Notes: a model not told the origin generated them from the letters alone. A stretch of 64,000 nt of DNA from Bradyrhizobium sp. CB2312 (GCF_029714425.1 NZ_CP121668.1:1695501-1759500); one strand, 5' to 3'. Numbered from the stretch's first letter, positions 51,768-61,281 are shown. A program made the numbers and translations.

Positions 51768-52469
51768 ATGGCTGTCCATACCTCCAGCGCGGCGGAAGCG
51801 GCTGCGCCCTCGACCCGCGAGCGCATCCTCTCCGAAGCGCTGAATTTGTTCGCGCAAAGCGGCTATGGCGGCGCCTCGATGCGCGAGCTGGCGCGCCGCG
51901 TCGGCATCCGCGAGAGCAGCCTCTACAATCATTTTTCCGGCAAGGCGGCGATCCTGGAAGCGATCGTCAGCGAGCACGGCCCGGCAAGCTCGGCGAGCCG
52001 GCTGGAAGAAGTGCGCTACAAGCAGCTGGCGCGCCAGCCTGCCGCGTTCTGCCGGCAGTTCGCGCTCGACCTCGTCGAGCAATGGTCCGATCCGCGCGAG
52101 CACCAGTTCCAGAAGGTCATCACCGCCGAGCGTAACCGCGTGCCCGGCATCCGCGCCAAATTCGCCGACCATTTCTATGCGCGCGAGCAGAGCATGATGA
52201 CGGATTATTTCCGCGGCTTTGCGCTCGCCGGCCTGATCTCGACCACCGATCCGCGCGAGACCGCGCGGCTGTTCGCCGCCGGTCTGATCTATATCCGCCT
52301 CGAGCATTACGTGATGGGCGCGGCGCCCTCGCCGCGGCCGAAGGTGATCGAGGCGATCGACCGCTATCTCACTTTCTTCCTGTCGCTGATCGCGGCAGAT
52401 GACGGGGACGACGACAACAAGAAACGAAAGCCGAAGGGAGAGAACCGTGGCAAGGCTGCCCCTGATTGA
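51768..52469 (+). CDS. TetR-family transcriptional regulator
   Basis: This 233-residue protein has an N-terminal HTH (residues about 20-65; RILSEALNLFAQSGYGGASM, ELARRVGIRESSLYNHFSGK) and a helical ligand domain. The ATG lies immediately after two palindromic operators, so autoregulation is expected, together with control of the divergent ABC-hydrolase-Bug unit and of the following CMD and SDR genes. The C-terminal tail is Asp/Lys-rich. The next gene overlaps its 3' end by 23 bp. Confidence 0.92.
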   Translation: MAVHTSSAAEAAAPSTRERILSEALNLFAQSGYGGASMRELARRVGIRESSLYNHFSGKAAILEAIVSEHGPASSASRLEEVRYKQLARQPAAFCRQFALDLVEQWSDPREHQFQKVITAERNRVPGIRAKFADHFYAREQSMMTDYFRGFALAGLISTTDPRETARLFAAGLIYIRLEHYVMGAAPSPRPKVIEAIDRYLTFFLSLIAADDGDDDNKKRKPKGENRGKAAPD

Positions 52470-52998
52470 TCCTGAGACGACGAGCGGCGACATCCGCGCC
52501 TCGTTCGACCGCATGCCGGTCAAGCTCAACATCTTCCGCATGATGGCCCATGCAGAGGCCAACATGATCCCGGCAATGCGGCTCGGCAATTCGATCCTGC
52601 ACAAGCAGAAGCTCTCGGCCGTCAACCGCGAGCTCCTGATCCTCCAGGCTGCGCAGTTAGAGGGCGGCGCCTACGAATGGCGCCAGCACGTGCCGATCGC
52701 GCTCGGCGTCGGCTGCACCCAAGCGCAGATCGATGCGGTGGAGCGAAGCGATTACGACGCGGCCGGCTTGAGCGATGCCGAGCGCGCGCTGCTGAAGTTC
52801 GGCCGCGAGGTCGTCGAGAACGTCCGCGTGCCCGACGCGACCTTCGCCGCTGCGCGAGAACATTTCAGCGACCAGGAGATCGTCGAAGCCATCGTCGCCC
52901 TCGGCTTCTACATGATGATGGCGCGCCTGACCGAAGTGACCGAAACCGATCTCGATCCCGCGGCCGGCATGAAGGTCTATGATGGCGGCAAGAAATAG
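52447..52998 (+). CDS. Carboxymuconolactone decarboxylase-family protein
   Basis: This 183-residue protein starts at GTG 52447 with GGGAG upstream. It resembles AhpD/CMD-like proteins (NIFRMMAHAEANMIPAMRLG; SAVNRELLILQAAQLEGGAYEWRQH; EIVEAIVALGFYMMMAR). The usual CxxC of peroxidase-like members is absent; Glu and His residues of the EWRQH segment occupy the typical active-site region. It is cotranscribed with the TetR gene and the SDR gene. Confidence 0.85.
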   Translation: MARLPLIDPETTSGDIRASFDRMPVKLNIFRMMAHAEANMIPAMRLGNSILHKQKLSAVNRELLILQAAQLEGGAYEWRQHVPIALGVGCTQAQIDAVERSDYDAAGLSDAERALLKFGREVVENVRVPDATFAAAREHFSDQEIVEAIVALGFYMMMARLTEVTETDLDPAAGMKVYDGGKK

Positions 52999-53007
52999 GC
53001 GGTTGAG

Positions 53008-53853
53008 ATGAGCGATACCGAGAGTAAGCCGGAGCGCTATGTCCGCCCGCCAAGCGCGGAGTCGTTAGGTGAAGCGCCGGGCAGGGCACGCCTGAAGGGG
53101 CGCCGCATCCTGATCGTCGGCGGCGGCCAGCGCGTGTTCGACGCGGCCACCGATCCGATCGGCAACGGCCGCGCCATGAGCATCTTGTGCGCGCGCGAGG
53201 GCGCGAAGGTAGCAGTCGCCGATCTCAACCGTACCTCCGCCCAGCAGACCGTCAAGCACATCACCGATGAAGGCAGCGAGGGCTTTGCCATCACCGCCGA
53301 CGTCACCTCCGAAGCCGACGTGACGCGGATGATCGAGGAAGCGCACCGCGCGATGGGCGGCCTCGACGGCATGGTGCTGAACATCGGCACCTTCGGCAGG
53401 ACCGGGCTCGATAATGTCAGCCCGGAGGAGTGGAATAGGATCTACGACGTCAATGTCCGCGGCCCGATGCTGTGCTGCCGCGCAGGCCTGCCGAAATTCG
53501 ACAATGGCGGCGCCATCGTCTTCATCTCCTCGATCGCGGCCCTGAAAGCGGGATCGCAGATGGCGGTCTACGACTCCTCGAAGGCCGCGCTCGGCGGCCT
53601 GATGCGCAACATCGCCCATCTCGGCGCGCGCCGCGGCATCCGCGCCAACCTCGTCTATCCCGGTCTCGTCGACACCCCCAACGGCCGCGAAGCCGGCGCC
53701 GGCCGTCCCAACCGCGGCAAGGGCCACGTCCCCTTCGGCCGCCAGGCGACCGCATGGGAGATCGCCTACGCCGTGCTGTTCTTCCTGTCGGACGAGAGTG
53801 TCTACGTCACGGCGCAAACGCTGGCGGTCGATAGCGGTTTGAGCGGGATGTAG
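53008..53853 (+). CDS. Short-chain dehydrogenase/reductase
   Basis: This 281-residue SDR has the catalytic residues in ISSIAALKAGSQMAVYDSSKA (Ser, Tyr, Lys) and a NAD-binding segment, VGGGQRVFDAATDPIGNGRA, in which the TGxxxGIG motif is stretched by an insertion. The C-terminal segment matches SDRs that oxidise or reduce hydroxyl groups in catabolic operons. It follows the CMD gene by 9 bp in the TetR-controlled unit. Confidence 0.9.
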   Translation: MSDTESKPERYVRPPSAESLGEAPGRARLKGRRILIVGGGQRVFDAATDPIGNGRAMSILCAREGAKVAVADLNRTSAQQTVKHITDEGSEGFAITADVTSEADVTRMIEEAHRAMGGLDGMVLNIGTFGRTGLDNVSPEEWNRIYDVNVRGPMLCCRAGLPKFDNGGAIVFISSIAALKAGSQMAVYDSSKAALGGLMRNIAHLGARRGIRANLVYPGLVDTPNGREAGAGRPNRGKGHVPFGRQATAWEIAYAVLFFLSDESVYVTAQTLAVDSGLSGM

Positions 53854-54069
53854 CTCCCGCCGCGCGAGCCGCCCCGGATTACGCTGCGCTCCATCCCGGC
53901 ACCGGCGACCTCGCGCCTTGCGTGAACTCAGCGTGAAAGACCGCCGAGCCACGTCTTGCCAGGGAGTCCGTCCCGCGCGATAATGGCCCTCATATTGAAG
54001 CCTGAAGTTGAGCTGCGCCGGCTAGCCGGCGATTGATTTCGTCAGAACCATCTGTTTTCCGGAGCGGTC

Positions 54070-54567
54070 ATGCGCCAGCTGAAGGTCGACGGAAAGCCGC
54101 ATGATGTGAATGTCGAGGACGACATGCCGCTGTTGTGGTGGCTGCGTGACGAGCTCGGCAAAACCGGCCCGAAATATGGCTGTGGCATCGCCATGTGCGG
54201 CGCCTGCACGGTGCATGTCGGTGGCCGGCCGGTGCGGTCGTGCTCGCTCAGGATCGGCGACGTCAAGGACAACGCCGAGATCACCACGATCGCCGGGCTG
54301 GAAACGCAGGCCTTTCACGCGGTACAGGCGGCGTGGATCGAGCATCAGGTGGCGCAATGCGGCTATTGCCAGCCCGGGCAGATCATGGCCGCCGCAGCGC
54401 TGCTGCAGGCCAGGCTGGTCGAAGGCAATCCGCCGCTCGCCGAAAAGGATTTCGACGTTACGGTCGATCACGTGATGTCGGCCAATCTGTGCCGTTGCGG
54501 CACCTACACGCGCATCCGCGCGGCGATCAGGACCGCTGCCGCCCGGCTGCAAGGACAGAAGTCGTGA
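54070..54567 (+). CDS. 2Fe-2S subunit of an isoquinoline 1-oxidoreductase-type hydroxylase (IorA-like)
   Basis: This 165-residue protein has the plant-ferredoxin-type cluster Cys at 38, 43, 46 and 58 (CGIAMCGAC) and the second cluster Cys at 97, 100, 141 and 143 (QCGYCQPGQ and LCRCGTY). It passes electrons from the Mo subunit to a cytochrome. It overlaps the Mo-subunit gene by 4 bp (GTGA). Confidence 0.92.
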   Translation: MRQLKVDGKPHDVNVEDDMPLLWWLRDELGKTGPKYGCGIAMCGACTVHVGGRPVRSCSLRIGDVKDNAEITTIAGLETQAFHAVQAAWIEHQVAQCGYCQPGQIMAAAALLQARLVEGNPPLAEKDFDVTVDHVMSANLCRCGTYTRIRAAIRTAAARLQGQKS

Positions 54568-56825
54568 GCCGCGCGGGAACGATCTCGCGGCGCATTGCGC
54601 TGCTCGGAGCGGCCAGCGTGGCGGGCGGGCTCGTGTTCGGCTTCTACTATACCGAGCCGTTCCGCGTGAATCGGCGCCTCACGAACGGCATCAAAAAGGG
54701 CGAGCACATGCTGACGCCCTATGTGCGGATCGACCAGAGTGGCGTCACCCTCATCACGCCGCGCGCCGATCTCGGCCAGGGCGCCTATTCGGTGCAGGCG
54801 GCGCTCCTCGCCGAGGAGCTGGATATCGCCTGGAACGACATCAAGGTCGATCCGGGCGCGCCGAGCTCGGTCTACGCCAACACCACGGTGGTCAGGGAGG
54901 GCGTGCCGCTCTCCGTGATCGGCCATTTCAATTCCGTTGCGGAGATCATTGGCCAGGGGGCCGGCAAGATCCTGGGCCTCCAAGTGACGGGTGGCTCTTC
55001 GACCGTGGCCGACGCTTGCGACAAGCTGCGTGTTGCCGGCGCCACCGCGCGCGAGGTGCTGCTGCGCGCGGCCGAGAAACAGACCGGTGTTGCAAGAGCC
55101 AAGCTCGCGACGCGGGACGGCACGGTGATCCTGCCGGACGGACGCGCGCTCAGCTACGCGTCTCTCGCCGAGACGGCGGCGACGATCGAGGTTCCGTCCG
55201 GCATCGTGCCGAAGGATCCGAAGGATTGGCGCTATCTCGGCAAGCCGATGCAGCGGATCGACATGATGGCCAAGTGCACGGGCACCGCGACCTTCGGCAT
55301 CGACATCCGCCTGCCCGGCATGGTCTACGCCACGGTCTGCACCAATCCGCGCCTCGGCGGCGCCCTGCGCAGCTATGACGATTCGAAGGCCCTGAAGGCA
55401 AGAGGCGTGCTGAAGATCGTGCCGGTCAAGGGCGGCGTCGGTGTCATCGCCGACAACACCTGGCGCGCGTTCGAGGCCGCAAGGCAGATTGAATGCGACT
55501 GGGGGGACGCGTCCTATCCGGCCAGCAGCGCAGCGATGTTCGATGCGGTGCGGGCGTCCTTCGTCCCGAAGTGCCGCCTGATTATCGGCAGGAACGATGG
55601 CGACGTCGATGCTGCATTCGCCGCCGGCAAACCGATCAAGAGCGAATACTGTGTGCCGTATCTCGCCCATGCCCCGCTCGAGCCGATGAATGCCGTGGTC
55701 CAGCTCAAGGATGGCCGCCTCGACATCTGGACGGGGACCCAGATTCCGGCATTCCTGGTCAAGACCGCACGGGAGATGACCGGGCTGCCGGAAGACGACA
55801 TTCACGTTCACGCGCAGCTGTGCGGCGGCAGCTTCGGCCGCCGCCTCGAGGACGATTATGTGCGTCAAAGCATCGAGCTCGCCATGGCCTATCAGGGGCC
55901 GCCGATCAAGATGACATGGACGCGCGAGGAGGACATGACCCACGACCTCCCGCGACCGCTCGCCGTCGCGCGCATGAGCGGGACGGTGAAGAATCGCCAG
56001 GTCGAGGCCTATGATCTCGCCATCGCCGCGCCGTCGGTGAACGCCTCGCAATTCAGCCGGCTGAACCTGCCGTTCCCGGGGCCCGATGCGGCGATCGTGG
56101 CAGGCGCCTGGGATCAGCCGTTCGCGATTCCGAATTACCGGGTGCGGGGCTACCGCGTCCCCGAGCTGGTGCCGGTCAGCTCCTGGCGCTCGGTTGGTGC
56201 GTCCGGCAACGCCTTCATGCACGAGTGCTTTTTGGACGAGCTGATTCATGCCGCGGGCGCCGATCCGCTGGAGGAGCGACTGCGGCTGTGCGCGAACAAT
56301 CCTGTGTACGCGCCATCCTACAAGGTGCTCAAGGCCGTCGGCGAGATGTCGAACTGGGGCAGCAATCCCGGCGCCAACCGCGCGCGCGGCCTTGCCTTCA
56401 CGCTGTCCTTCGGCGTGCCGGTCGCCGAAGTGGTCGAGGTCGAGAAGGTTGGTGATGCCATCGCGATCAGGCGCGTCTTCGTCGCCGCCGAGGTCGGCAC
56501 GGTGCTCGATCGCGACAATCTGACGAACCAGGTCGAGGGCGCCGTGATCTGGGCGCTCGGGCACGCCATGAATGCCGAGCTGACTTATGATGATGGCAAG
56601 GCGATGCAGAAGAACTACCACCAATATGAAGGCATGCGCTTCTATCAGGCACCGCAGATCGAGGTCAGGCCGCTGGAAAACACCGGGCTCGAACACATTC
56701 GCGGCATCGGCGAGCCGGCCGTTCCGCCGGCCGCGCCCGCGCTCGCCAACGCCATCTTCGCTGCGACCAATATCCGGGCGCACGAACTGCCGCTGATCAG
56801 GCACCCGCAAATCAGGTTCGTCTGA
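54564..56825 (+). CDS. Molybdopterin subunit of an isoquinoline 1-oxidoreductase-type hydroxylase (IorB-like)
   Basis: This 753-residue protein starts at GTG with an N-terminal Tat-like signal ([20 protein letters not shown]) and a hydrophobic stretch, so it is exported or membrane-anchored on the periplasmic side. It has the Mo-cofactor contact [13 protein letters not shown] and a near-terminal [10 protein letters not shown], with the catalytic Glu at about 717. IorB-type enzymes oxidise isoquinoline, aldehydes or other heterocycles and use cytochrome as acceptor. It is followed by a dihaem cytochrome gene. Confidence 0.9.
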   Translation: MSRAGTISRRIALLGAASVAGGLVFGFYYTEPFRVNRRLTNGIKKGEHMLTPYVRIDQSGVTLITPRADLGQGAYSVQAALLAEELDIAWNDIKVDPGAPSSVYANTTVVREGVPLSVIGHFNSVAEIIGQGAGKILGLQVTGGSSTVADACDKLRVAGATAREVLLRAAEKQTGVARAKLATRDGTVILPDGRALSYASLAETAATIEVPSGIVPKDPKDWRYLGKPMQRIDMMAKCTGTATFGIDIRLPGMVYATVCTNPRLGGALRSYDDSKALKARGVLKIVPVKGGVGVIADNTWRAFEAARQIECDWGDASYPASSAAMFDAVRASFVPKCRLIIGRNDGDVDAAFAAGKPIKSEYCVPYLAHAPLEPMNAVVQLKDGRLDIWTGTQIPAFLVKTAREMTGLPEDDIHVHAQLCGGSFGRRLEDDYVRQSIELAMAYQGPPIKMTWTREEDMTHDLPRPLAVARMSGTVKNRQVEAYDLAIAAPSVNASQFSRLNLPFPGPDAAIVAGAWDQPFAIPNYRVRGYRVPELVPVSSWRSVGASGNAFMHECFLDELIHAAGADPLEERLRLCANNPVYAPSYKVLKAVGEMSNWGSNPGANRARGLAFTLSFGVPVAEVVEVEKVGDAIAIRRVFVAAEVGTVLDRDNLTNQVEGAVIWALGHAMNAELTYDDGKAMQKNYHQYEGMRFYQAPQIEVRPLENTGLEHIRGIGEPAVPPAAPALANAIFAATNIRAHELPLIRHPQIRFV

Positions 56826-56837
56826 GGGGAGGGGCCG

Positions 56838-57413
56838 ATGATCCCCTACGCGCTCGCCATCCTGCCGGTTGCGGGTCCCGCGCAGGCACTGGCGGAGGAT
56901 TCCGCGTCCGGCCTCGCGCTCTGGAGCAAGATCCACGAGGTCTTCTCGCATCCGCGCTGCGCCAACTGCCATGTCGGAACCGATCGGGTGCCGATGTGGT
57001 CCGGGCCTGAATACGGCGCCACGCCGCGGCCGCATGGCATGCACATCAGTGCCAAAGGTGGCGACGACGGCATCAACTATCTCGCCTGCACGACCTGCCA
57101 CTCGAAGCAAAACTCGCTGACGCCGCACGGTCCGCCTGGGGCCACGAGTCCAAAGGGCGAGGCGGAGTGGCAGCTCGCGCCGGTCAAGATGCAGTGGTTC
57201 GGCAAGTCGAGTGCCGAGATCTGCAAGCAGTTCAAGGATCCGGACAGCAATGGCGATCGCAAGACGATCACCGAGCTCGTTCATCACGTCACGACCGAGC
57301 CTCTGGTGCGCTGGGCATGGACGGTGGAGCGGGAGCGAAGGCCGCCTCATTCGGCGGAACAGCTCGGCAAGCTCATCGAGGATTGGGGCAGCGCCGGCGC
57401 GCCTTGTCCGTAG
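56838..57413 (+). CDS. Dihaem c-type cytochrome of the IorAB-type system
   Basis: This 191-residue protein has a short hydrophobic N-terminus ending PAQALAED, and two haem-binding motifs, CANCH (41-45) and CTTCH (84-88). The Met/His-rich region between may give axial ligands. It starts 12 bp after the Mo-subunit gene and is its likely electron acceptor in the periplasm, feeding terminal oxidases. Confidence 0.85.
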   Translation: MIPYALAILPVAGPAQALAEDSASGLALWSKIHEVFSHPRCANCHVGTDRVPMWSGPEYGATPRPHGMHISAKGGDDGINYLACTTCHSKQNSLTPHGPPGATSPKGEAEWQLAPVKMQWFGKSSAEICKQFKDPDSNGDRKTITELVHHVTTEPLVRWAWTVERERRPPHSAEQLGKLIEDWGSAGAPCP

Positions 57414-57505
57414 AGCGAGTTGCGCCTATAGCGGGGTTGAGGATTCCATCGCGCGCATGATGCGCGAATGACATCGGCTCACCTGCTGTCCAAGACCTTG
57501 ACCCC

Positions 57506-58090
57506 ATGAAAACCACGCTGCTGACATCCGAAGACTATACGCGCTCGCCCTGGAAGAACGGCGGCGGCATCTTCACCGACATCGCGGGTGCGCATCGCAC
57601 CGACGCTCCGGTGAAGGATTGGAACAGCCTGCTCTGGCGCTTTGCCTCGACGCCGATCGTGGCGCCCGGTCCCTTCTCCTACATGCCCGGCATCGACCGC
57701 CTGCAGATGATGATCGCTGGGCGCGGCCTGGTGCTGAAAGCACCGGGTCGGGAATTCGACGAGCGTGAACCTTTTACGACGGTGCGCTTCGCCGGCGAGC
57801 TCGAGATCGTCACCGCGCTCGAGGCAGGCCCCGTCGAGGTCGTCAATCTGATGGCGCGGCGCGGTGCGGCGGAGATCGCGCTTGTGGCGCTCAGGGAACC
57901 CGGCGACCGTGACCTTGCCGCCGGCACGCATCTGGTTTACGCGGTTTCCGGCGATTGCGGCATTCGTCTCAATAGCGAGGATTTCGTCATCCCTGGCGGC
58001 TGCACGCTGAAGGTCGAGCTGACTGAGGCGTCCCGACTGGCCTTCGTGTCGGGACCTGCGGTGCTGGCGTCGATCCAGCTCGTCGGCTGA
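57506..58090 (+). CDS. hutD: HutD/Ves family cupin protein
   Basis: This 194-residue protein has the HutD hallmarks (SPWKNGGGIFTDIA; WNSLLWRFASTPIVAPGPFS; LMARRGAAEIALV). HutD acts in histidine utilisation, probably sequestering formiminoglutamate; Ves is related. No hut genes adjoin it, so it is an orphan copy. RBS is weak. Confidence 0.88.
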   Translation: MKTTLLTSEDYTRSPWKNGGGIFTDIAGAHRTDAPVKDWNSLLWRFASTPIVAPGPFSYMPGIDRLQMMIAGRGLVLKAPGREFDEREPFTTVRFAGELEIVTALEAGPVEVVNLMARRGAAEIALVALREPGDRDLAAGTHLVYAVSGDCGIRLNSEDFVIPGGCTLKVELTEASRLAFVSGPAVLASIQLVG

Positions 58091-58198
58091 ACGGTCTGTC
58101 CCTGGCCGCTGCGCACAATCTGCGCAACTGGCCAGGTTGACGCGGCGCCGCCGGAGCACGATATCTGCCTGATGCAGGACCGCCGCGAAGGGCAGGAT

Positions 58199-59410
58199 AT
58201 GAGCGCGCCAGACACAAAACCCTCCGCCACGCTGTCACCCTCCGCCACGCTGTCCGACGGCGTCGTCGACTGGATGACCAACGGAACGCGCGATCAGCGC
58301 TTCATCGACAACATCTTCGCCGAGATGTGCATCCGCCTGCAGCAGGCCGGCATTCCGCTCAAGCGGGCGACGATGCACATCCGGATCCAGCATCCGCAAT
58401 GGCTCGGCGCGGGCTTCATGTGGTCGGACGGCATGCGTGAGGCGAAGATCACGCGGGTGGACTTCGACGTCGTCGAGCGATCCGAGTTCATCGGTAGTCC
58501 TATCAATGAAATGATGGACGGCGCGACCGAGCTACGCGAAAGGCTCGAGGGCGATCCGTCGCTCGGCCGCAAGCATGCGATCTATGACGAGATGCGCGCG
58601 AAGGGCCTGACCGACTATGTCGTCTGGCCGCTCCATCACACCCTCGGCAAGCGCCATTTCGTCACCTTCGCAACTGACCGGCCCGGCGGCTTCGACGACG
58701 CGCATGTCGCGGCCTTGAAGAACGTGTTGCCGGTGCTGGCGCTGGTCAGCGAGATCCGCATCAAGAACCGCCTGGCGCGAACGCTGCTGGAGACCTATGT
58801 CGGCTCGCACGCCGGCGAGCTGATCCTCGCCGGCGCCACAAGGCGCGGCACCGGCACCACCGTGCGCGCCGCGATCATGATCTGCGATTTGCGCGATTTC
58901 ACCAAGATCTCCGACAATTGGCCGCGCGACGACGTCATCGATCTCCTCAACGACTATTTCGACGCGATGTCCGAGCCGATCGCGAAGCATGGCGGCGAGA
59001 TCCTCAAATTCATCGGCGACGGTCTGCTTGCGATCTTCCCGCTGAGCCAAGCGGATGCCTGCGCCAACCTGCTGCATGCCGTGACTGAGGGGCGCGAAGC
59101 CATGGCCGCGCTGAACGCGCGCAACAACGGCACCGGCCGCGCGCCGCTGAACTACGGCATCGGCGTCCATGTCGGCGACGTCATGTACGGCAATATCGGA
59201 TCAATGAGCCGGCTCGACTTCACCGTGATCGGCCCCGCCGTCAACATGGCCTCGCGCCTGGAGGCGCTGACCAAGCAGGTCGGGCGAAACGTGCTGCTCT
59301 CGCGCGACTTCGCCGAGCTGGTCCAGCCCAAATTCGAGCTGGAGCGGGTCGGCAAATACGAGGTGCGCGGCTTCAGCGATCCGATCGAGCTGTTCGCGTT
59401 TCCCGGCTGA
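58199..59410 (+). CDS. Class III adenylate/guanylate cyclase with N-terminal GAF-like domain
   Basis: This 403-residue protein starts at ATG 58199 after GGGCAGG. The N-terminal part (residues about 25-200) has a sensory-domain pattern seen in many rhizobial cyclases (RFIDNIFAEMCIRLQQAGIP; LGKRHFVTFATDRPGGF). The cyclase domain (about 215-400) has metal Asp residues in MICDLRDFTK (D230) and IGDGLLAIF (D274), and the VNMASRLE motif. It makes cAMP or cGMP. Near the start, PSATLS is repeated in tandem (18-bp DNA duplication, 58220-58255). Confidence 0.9.
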   Translation: MSAPDTKPSATLSPSATLSDGVVDWMTNGTRDQRFIDNIFAEMCIRLQQAGIPLKRATMHIRIQHPQWLGAGFMWSDGMREAKITRVDFDVVERSEFIGSPINEMMDGATELRERLEGDPSLGRKHAIYDEMRAKGLTDYVVWPLHHTLGKRHFVTFATDRPGGFDDAHVAALKNVLPVLALVSEIRIKNRLARTLLETYVGSHAGELILAGATRRGTGTTVRAAIMICDLRDFTKISDNWPRDDVIDLLNDYFDAMSEPIAKHGGEILKFIGDGLLAIFPLSQADACANLLHAVTEGREAMAALNARNNGTGRAPLNYGIGVHVGDVMYGNIGSMSRLDFTVIGPAVNMASRLEALTKQVGRNVLLSRDFAELVQPKFELERVGKYEVRGFSDPIELFAFPG

Positions 59411-59428
59411 CACGCGCGCGAGCGCGTG
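59411..59428 (+). terminator. Hairpin after the cyclase gene
   Basis: CACGCGC-GCGA-GCGCGTG directly after the stop. The stem is 7 bp of GC-rich pairs. No U-run follows. Confidence 0.35.
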
Positions 59429-59721
59429 GTCGTCACCCATCTCCATGTCACCTTTCGGTCAGGGCCGGCTTGAATGCCCGCGCCCGCGATCAGGCCTGCC
59501 TTCTCGCGGCATTTTCCGAGATCGAACGAAAATTCGGATCCGTCGACCTGACGTGGCCTGCCGGTTGCGCAAACGCACGCTTGCACGGCTCGCCCTTGAT
59601 CCGCGATGGGGCAAGTCGTGCGGATGGGCAAATGGAGAGGCCCGGTTGAAAGAGATTGCCGCGCAGGACTCCTAAGGTGGTTTCGTTGGCGATATCCGGC
59701 GTGACAACAGAGGAGGCTTCA
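59411..59721. other. Intergenic region, 311 bp
   Basis: It holds the hairpin at 59411-59428 and, near its end, the RBS (GAGGAGG) of the next gene. No other supported gene or palindrome was seen. The promoter for the small-protein genes that follow should lie here. Confidence 0.5.
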
Positions 59722-59940
59722 ATGCCAACCTGCTCCGAAACTCTTCACGGCCGAACCGGGCGATGCGCAGTCTGCGACGGCAAATTTGGTCTCGTTCGCT
59801 ACTACACGTGGCGCAGGCCTCTTTGCTCGAAGAGGTGCGTCGAGCGTTTCGCGGCGCGCCGTCAGGATGATCGCGACTGGGTCGGGCGTTTCCCGATCGC
59901 TTTCGACAGGCTTGCAGAAAACCCCGTGAGGATCCCATGA
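59722..59940 (+). CDS. Small Cys-rich (zinc-ribbon-like) protein, 72 aa
   Basis: ATG at 59722 has GAGGAGG upstream. The protein (MPTCSETLHGRTGRCAVCDG ...) has Cys at C4, C15, C18, C31 and C35 in a C-x2-C ... C-x3-C arrangement (GRCAVCDGKFG; PLCSKRCVERF), likely a zinc-binding knuckle. The stop overlaps the next gene by 4 bp. Function unknown. Confidence 0.7.
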   Translation: MPTCSETLHGRTGRCAVCDGKFGLVRYYTWRRPLCSKRCVERFAARRQDDRDWVGRFPIAFDRLAENPVRIP

Positions 59941-60161
59941 CGCTCCAGATGTCACGACGTGGCAAGGAATATATGGAAACGGCGCAGAGCCTGCTCCGCG
60001 CGGCCCGCAGCATGACTGACGATGCGGTCGCGGCGCGGCTGAAGATGCTGGCCGAGGATTATCAGCGGCGCGCCGAAAAGGCCTCGAGCGCCGATGCAGC
60101 GAGGCCAGTGGCGCGCTCGGCCGCTAGAACCGGGTACGACTGGTCGAAGGAGCTGGCGTGA
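59937..60161 (+). CDS. Small helical protein, 74 aa
   Basis: The ATG overlaps the previous stop (ATGA). The protein (MTLQMSRRGKEYMETAQSLL ... TGYDWSKELA) is mainly helical (LLRAARSMTDDAVAARLKMLAEDYQRRAEKA region) with an Ala/Arg-rich tail. Similar short proteins occur in Bradyrhizobium (recollection). Probable cytoplasmic accessory. Confidence 0.7.
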   Translation: MTLQMSRRGKEYMETAQSLLRAARSMTDDAVAARLKMLAEDYQRRAEKASSADAARPVARSAARTGYDWSKELA

Positions 60162-60162
60162 G

Positions 60163-60375
60163 ATGATCCGGATCATTGCCGTGCTCTGTCGTCTTGCCTC
60201 TCCGACGGACTGCCATGAACAGATCGTCACGACCTCGGACTTCGCCGATGTGACGATGCAGTCCTGCCTGATGGGCGCGCCGCAGCTCGCCGAATGGATG
60301 GCGCAGCATCCGGCCGAACGTCTGGCTGCCTGGCGCTGCACGATCGGCAAGCGAGGCGACGGCGGGGGTGCTTAG
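60163..60375 (+). CDS. Small protein, 70 aa
   Basis: ATG at 60163 directly follows the previous stop (1 bp gap). The protein (MIRIIAVLCRLASPTDCHEQ ... AERLAAWRCTIGKRGDGGGA) has four Cys and a MGAPQLAEWMAQHPAERL helix. This pattern recurs in small rhizobial proteins of unknown role (recollection). Coupling with the previous two genes suggests one small-protein operon. Confidence 0.7.
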   Translation: MIRIIAVLCRLASPTDCHEQIVTTSDFADVTMQSCLMGAPQLAEWMAQHPAERLAAWRCTIGKRGDGGGA

Positions 60376-60483
60376 GCTGCGGAGAACGGGGCAACGTGCC
60401 GGCAAGCACCGTTGCCAACGCGGCAATGTCCGATTACGTTTTGGCCGAGGTCAGCCAGACGTTCCTGTGATCGGCCGCAGGTC

Positions 60484-61281
60484 ATGCCAAAATTCCTTCG
60501 CATCGGTCTCCATCAGTCGAACGTCTCCGGGTACACGTCGAAGGCGTGGTGCGTCAGGCGCGTCGGCTCGACCATTTTCCTGAAATGGGGCGCCGTGGAG
60601 GTCCAGGGCACGGGGAGCGGCCGCAAGGTCTACTGGAGCCGTACGCCGCAGGAGAAGACGATCCGGTGCGGCAGCGCGGAGCGCGCCCAGGACTATGCGA
60701 AATCCGCGATCACGCGGCGCCGCAGCCATCGCTATGAGCCGCTCGGCGGGTCCATCGCGAACCGGCCCCGATCGGCCGCGTCCAGCGTCGAGCTCAAGCA
60801 GGCGCTCGCCACCATCCTGATCGTCGATATCGTCGGTTCAACTGCGAAAGCCGCAAAACTCGGCGATGCACGCTGGACCAAGGTGATGGGCCACTATTAC
60901 GCAGCGGTGCGCAAGGAACTGAAGAGCTCTCGCGGCAAGGAGGTGGTGACGACCGGAGACGGCGTGCTCGCGACCTTCAAGGCTCCGGCCGCCGGCATCA
61001 ATTGCGCGACCGCGATCCAGAAGGCCGTGCGCACGCTGGGCCTCGAGATCAGGGTGGGGCTGCATGCCGGCGAGTACACCATCAGCGGCGGCGAGATGGT
61101 CGGGCTCGCCTTCCACATCGGCACGCGCGTCGCGGCCAAGGCGCGCGCCGGCGAAGTCCTGGTGTCGAGCGCGGTCAAGGACCTGATGAAGACGCCGTCC
61201 ACGATCCGCTTCAGGGATCATGGCAGCCATCAGCTCAAGGGCGTGCCGGAGCGCTGGCGGCTGTACCGGGTGGAGGGGTGA
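60484..61281 (+). CDS. WGR-like domain fused to a class III nucleotide cyclase
   Basis: This 265-residue protein starts at ATG 60484. The N-terminal part (residues about 1-90; SKAWCVRRVGSTIFLKWGAV, EVQGTGSGRKVYW) has a WGR-like pattern with the KWGAVEV core and basic segments. A class III cyclase domain (about 105-265) follows, with metal Asp in ILIVDIVGST (D115) and TTGDGVLATF (D159) and AFHIGTRVAAKA in place of the VNxAAR motif. A nucleic-acid or nicked-DNA-binding role for the N-terminal part would be by analogy to PARP and related WGR domains only. The 3' end overlaps the convergent neighbour by 47 bp. Confidence 0.75.
   Translation: MPKFLRIGLHQSNVSGYTSKAWCVRRVGSTIFLKWGAVEVQGTGSGRKVYWSRTPQEKTIRCGSAERAQDYAKSAITRRRSHRYEPLGGSIANRPRSAASSVELKQALATILIVDIVGSTAKAAKLGDARWTKVMGHYYAAVRKELKSSRGKEVVTTGDGVLATFKAPAAGINCATAIQKAVRTLGLEIRVGLHAGEYTISGGEMVGLAFHIGTRVAAKARAGEVLVSSAVKDLMKTPSTIRFRDHGSHQLKGVPERWRLYRVEG

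Noticed and set aside
54504..57350. Minus-strand open frame of 948 codons opposite the IorB and cytochrome genes
   Set aside because: It has no recognisable domains and mirrors the strongly supported hydroxylase and cytochrome genes.
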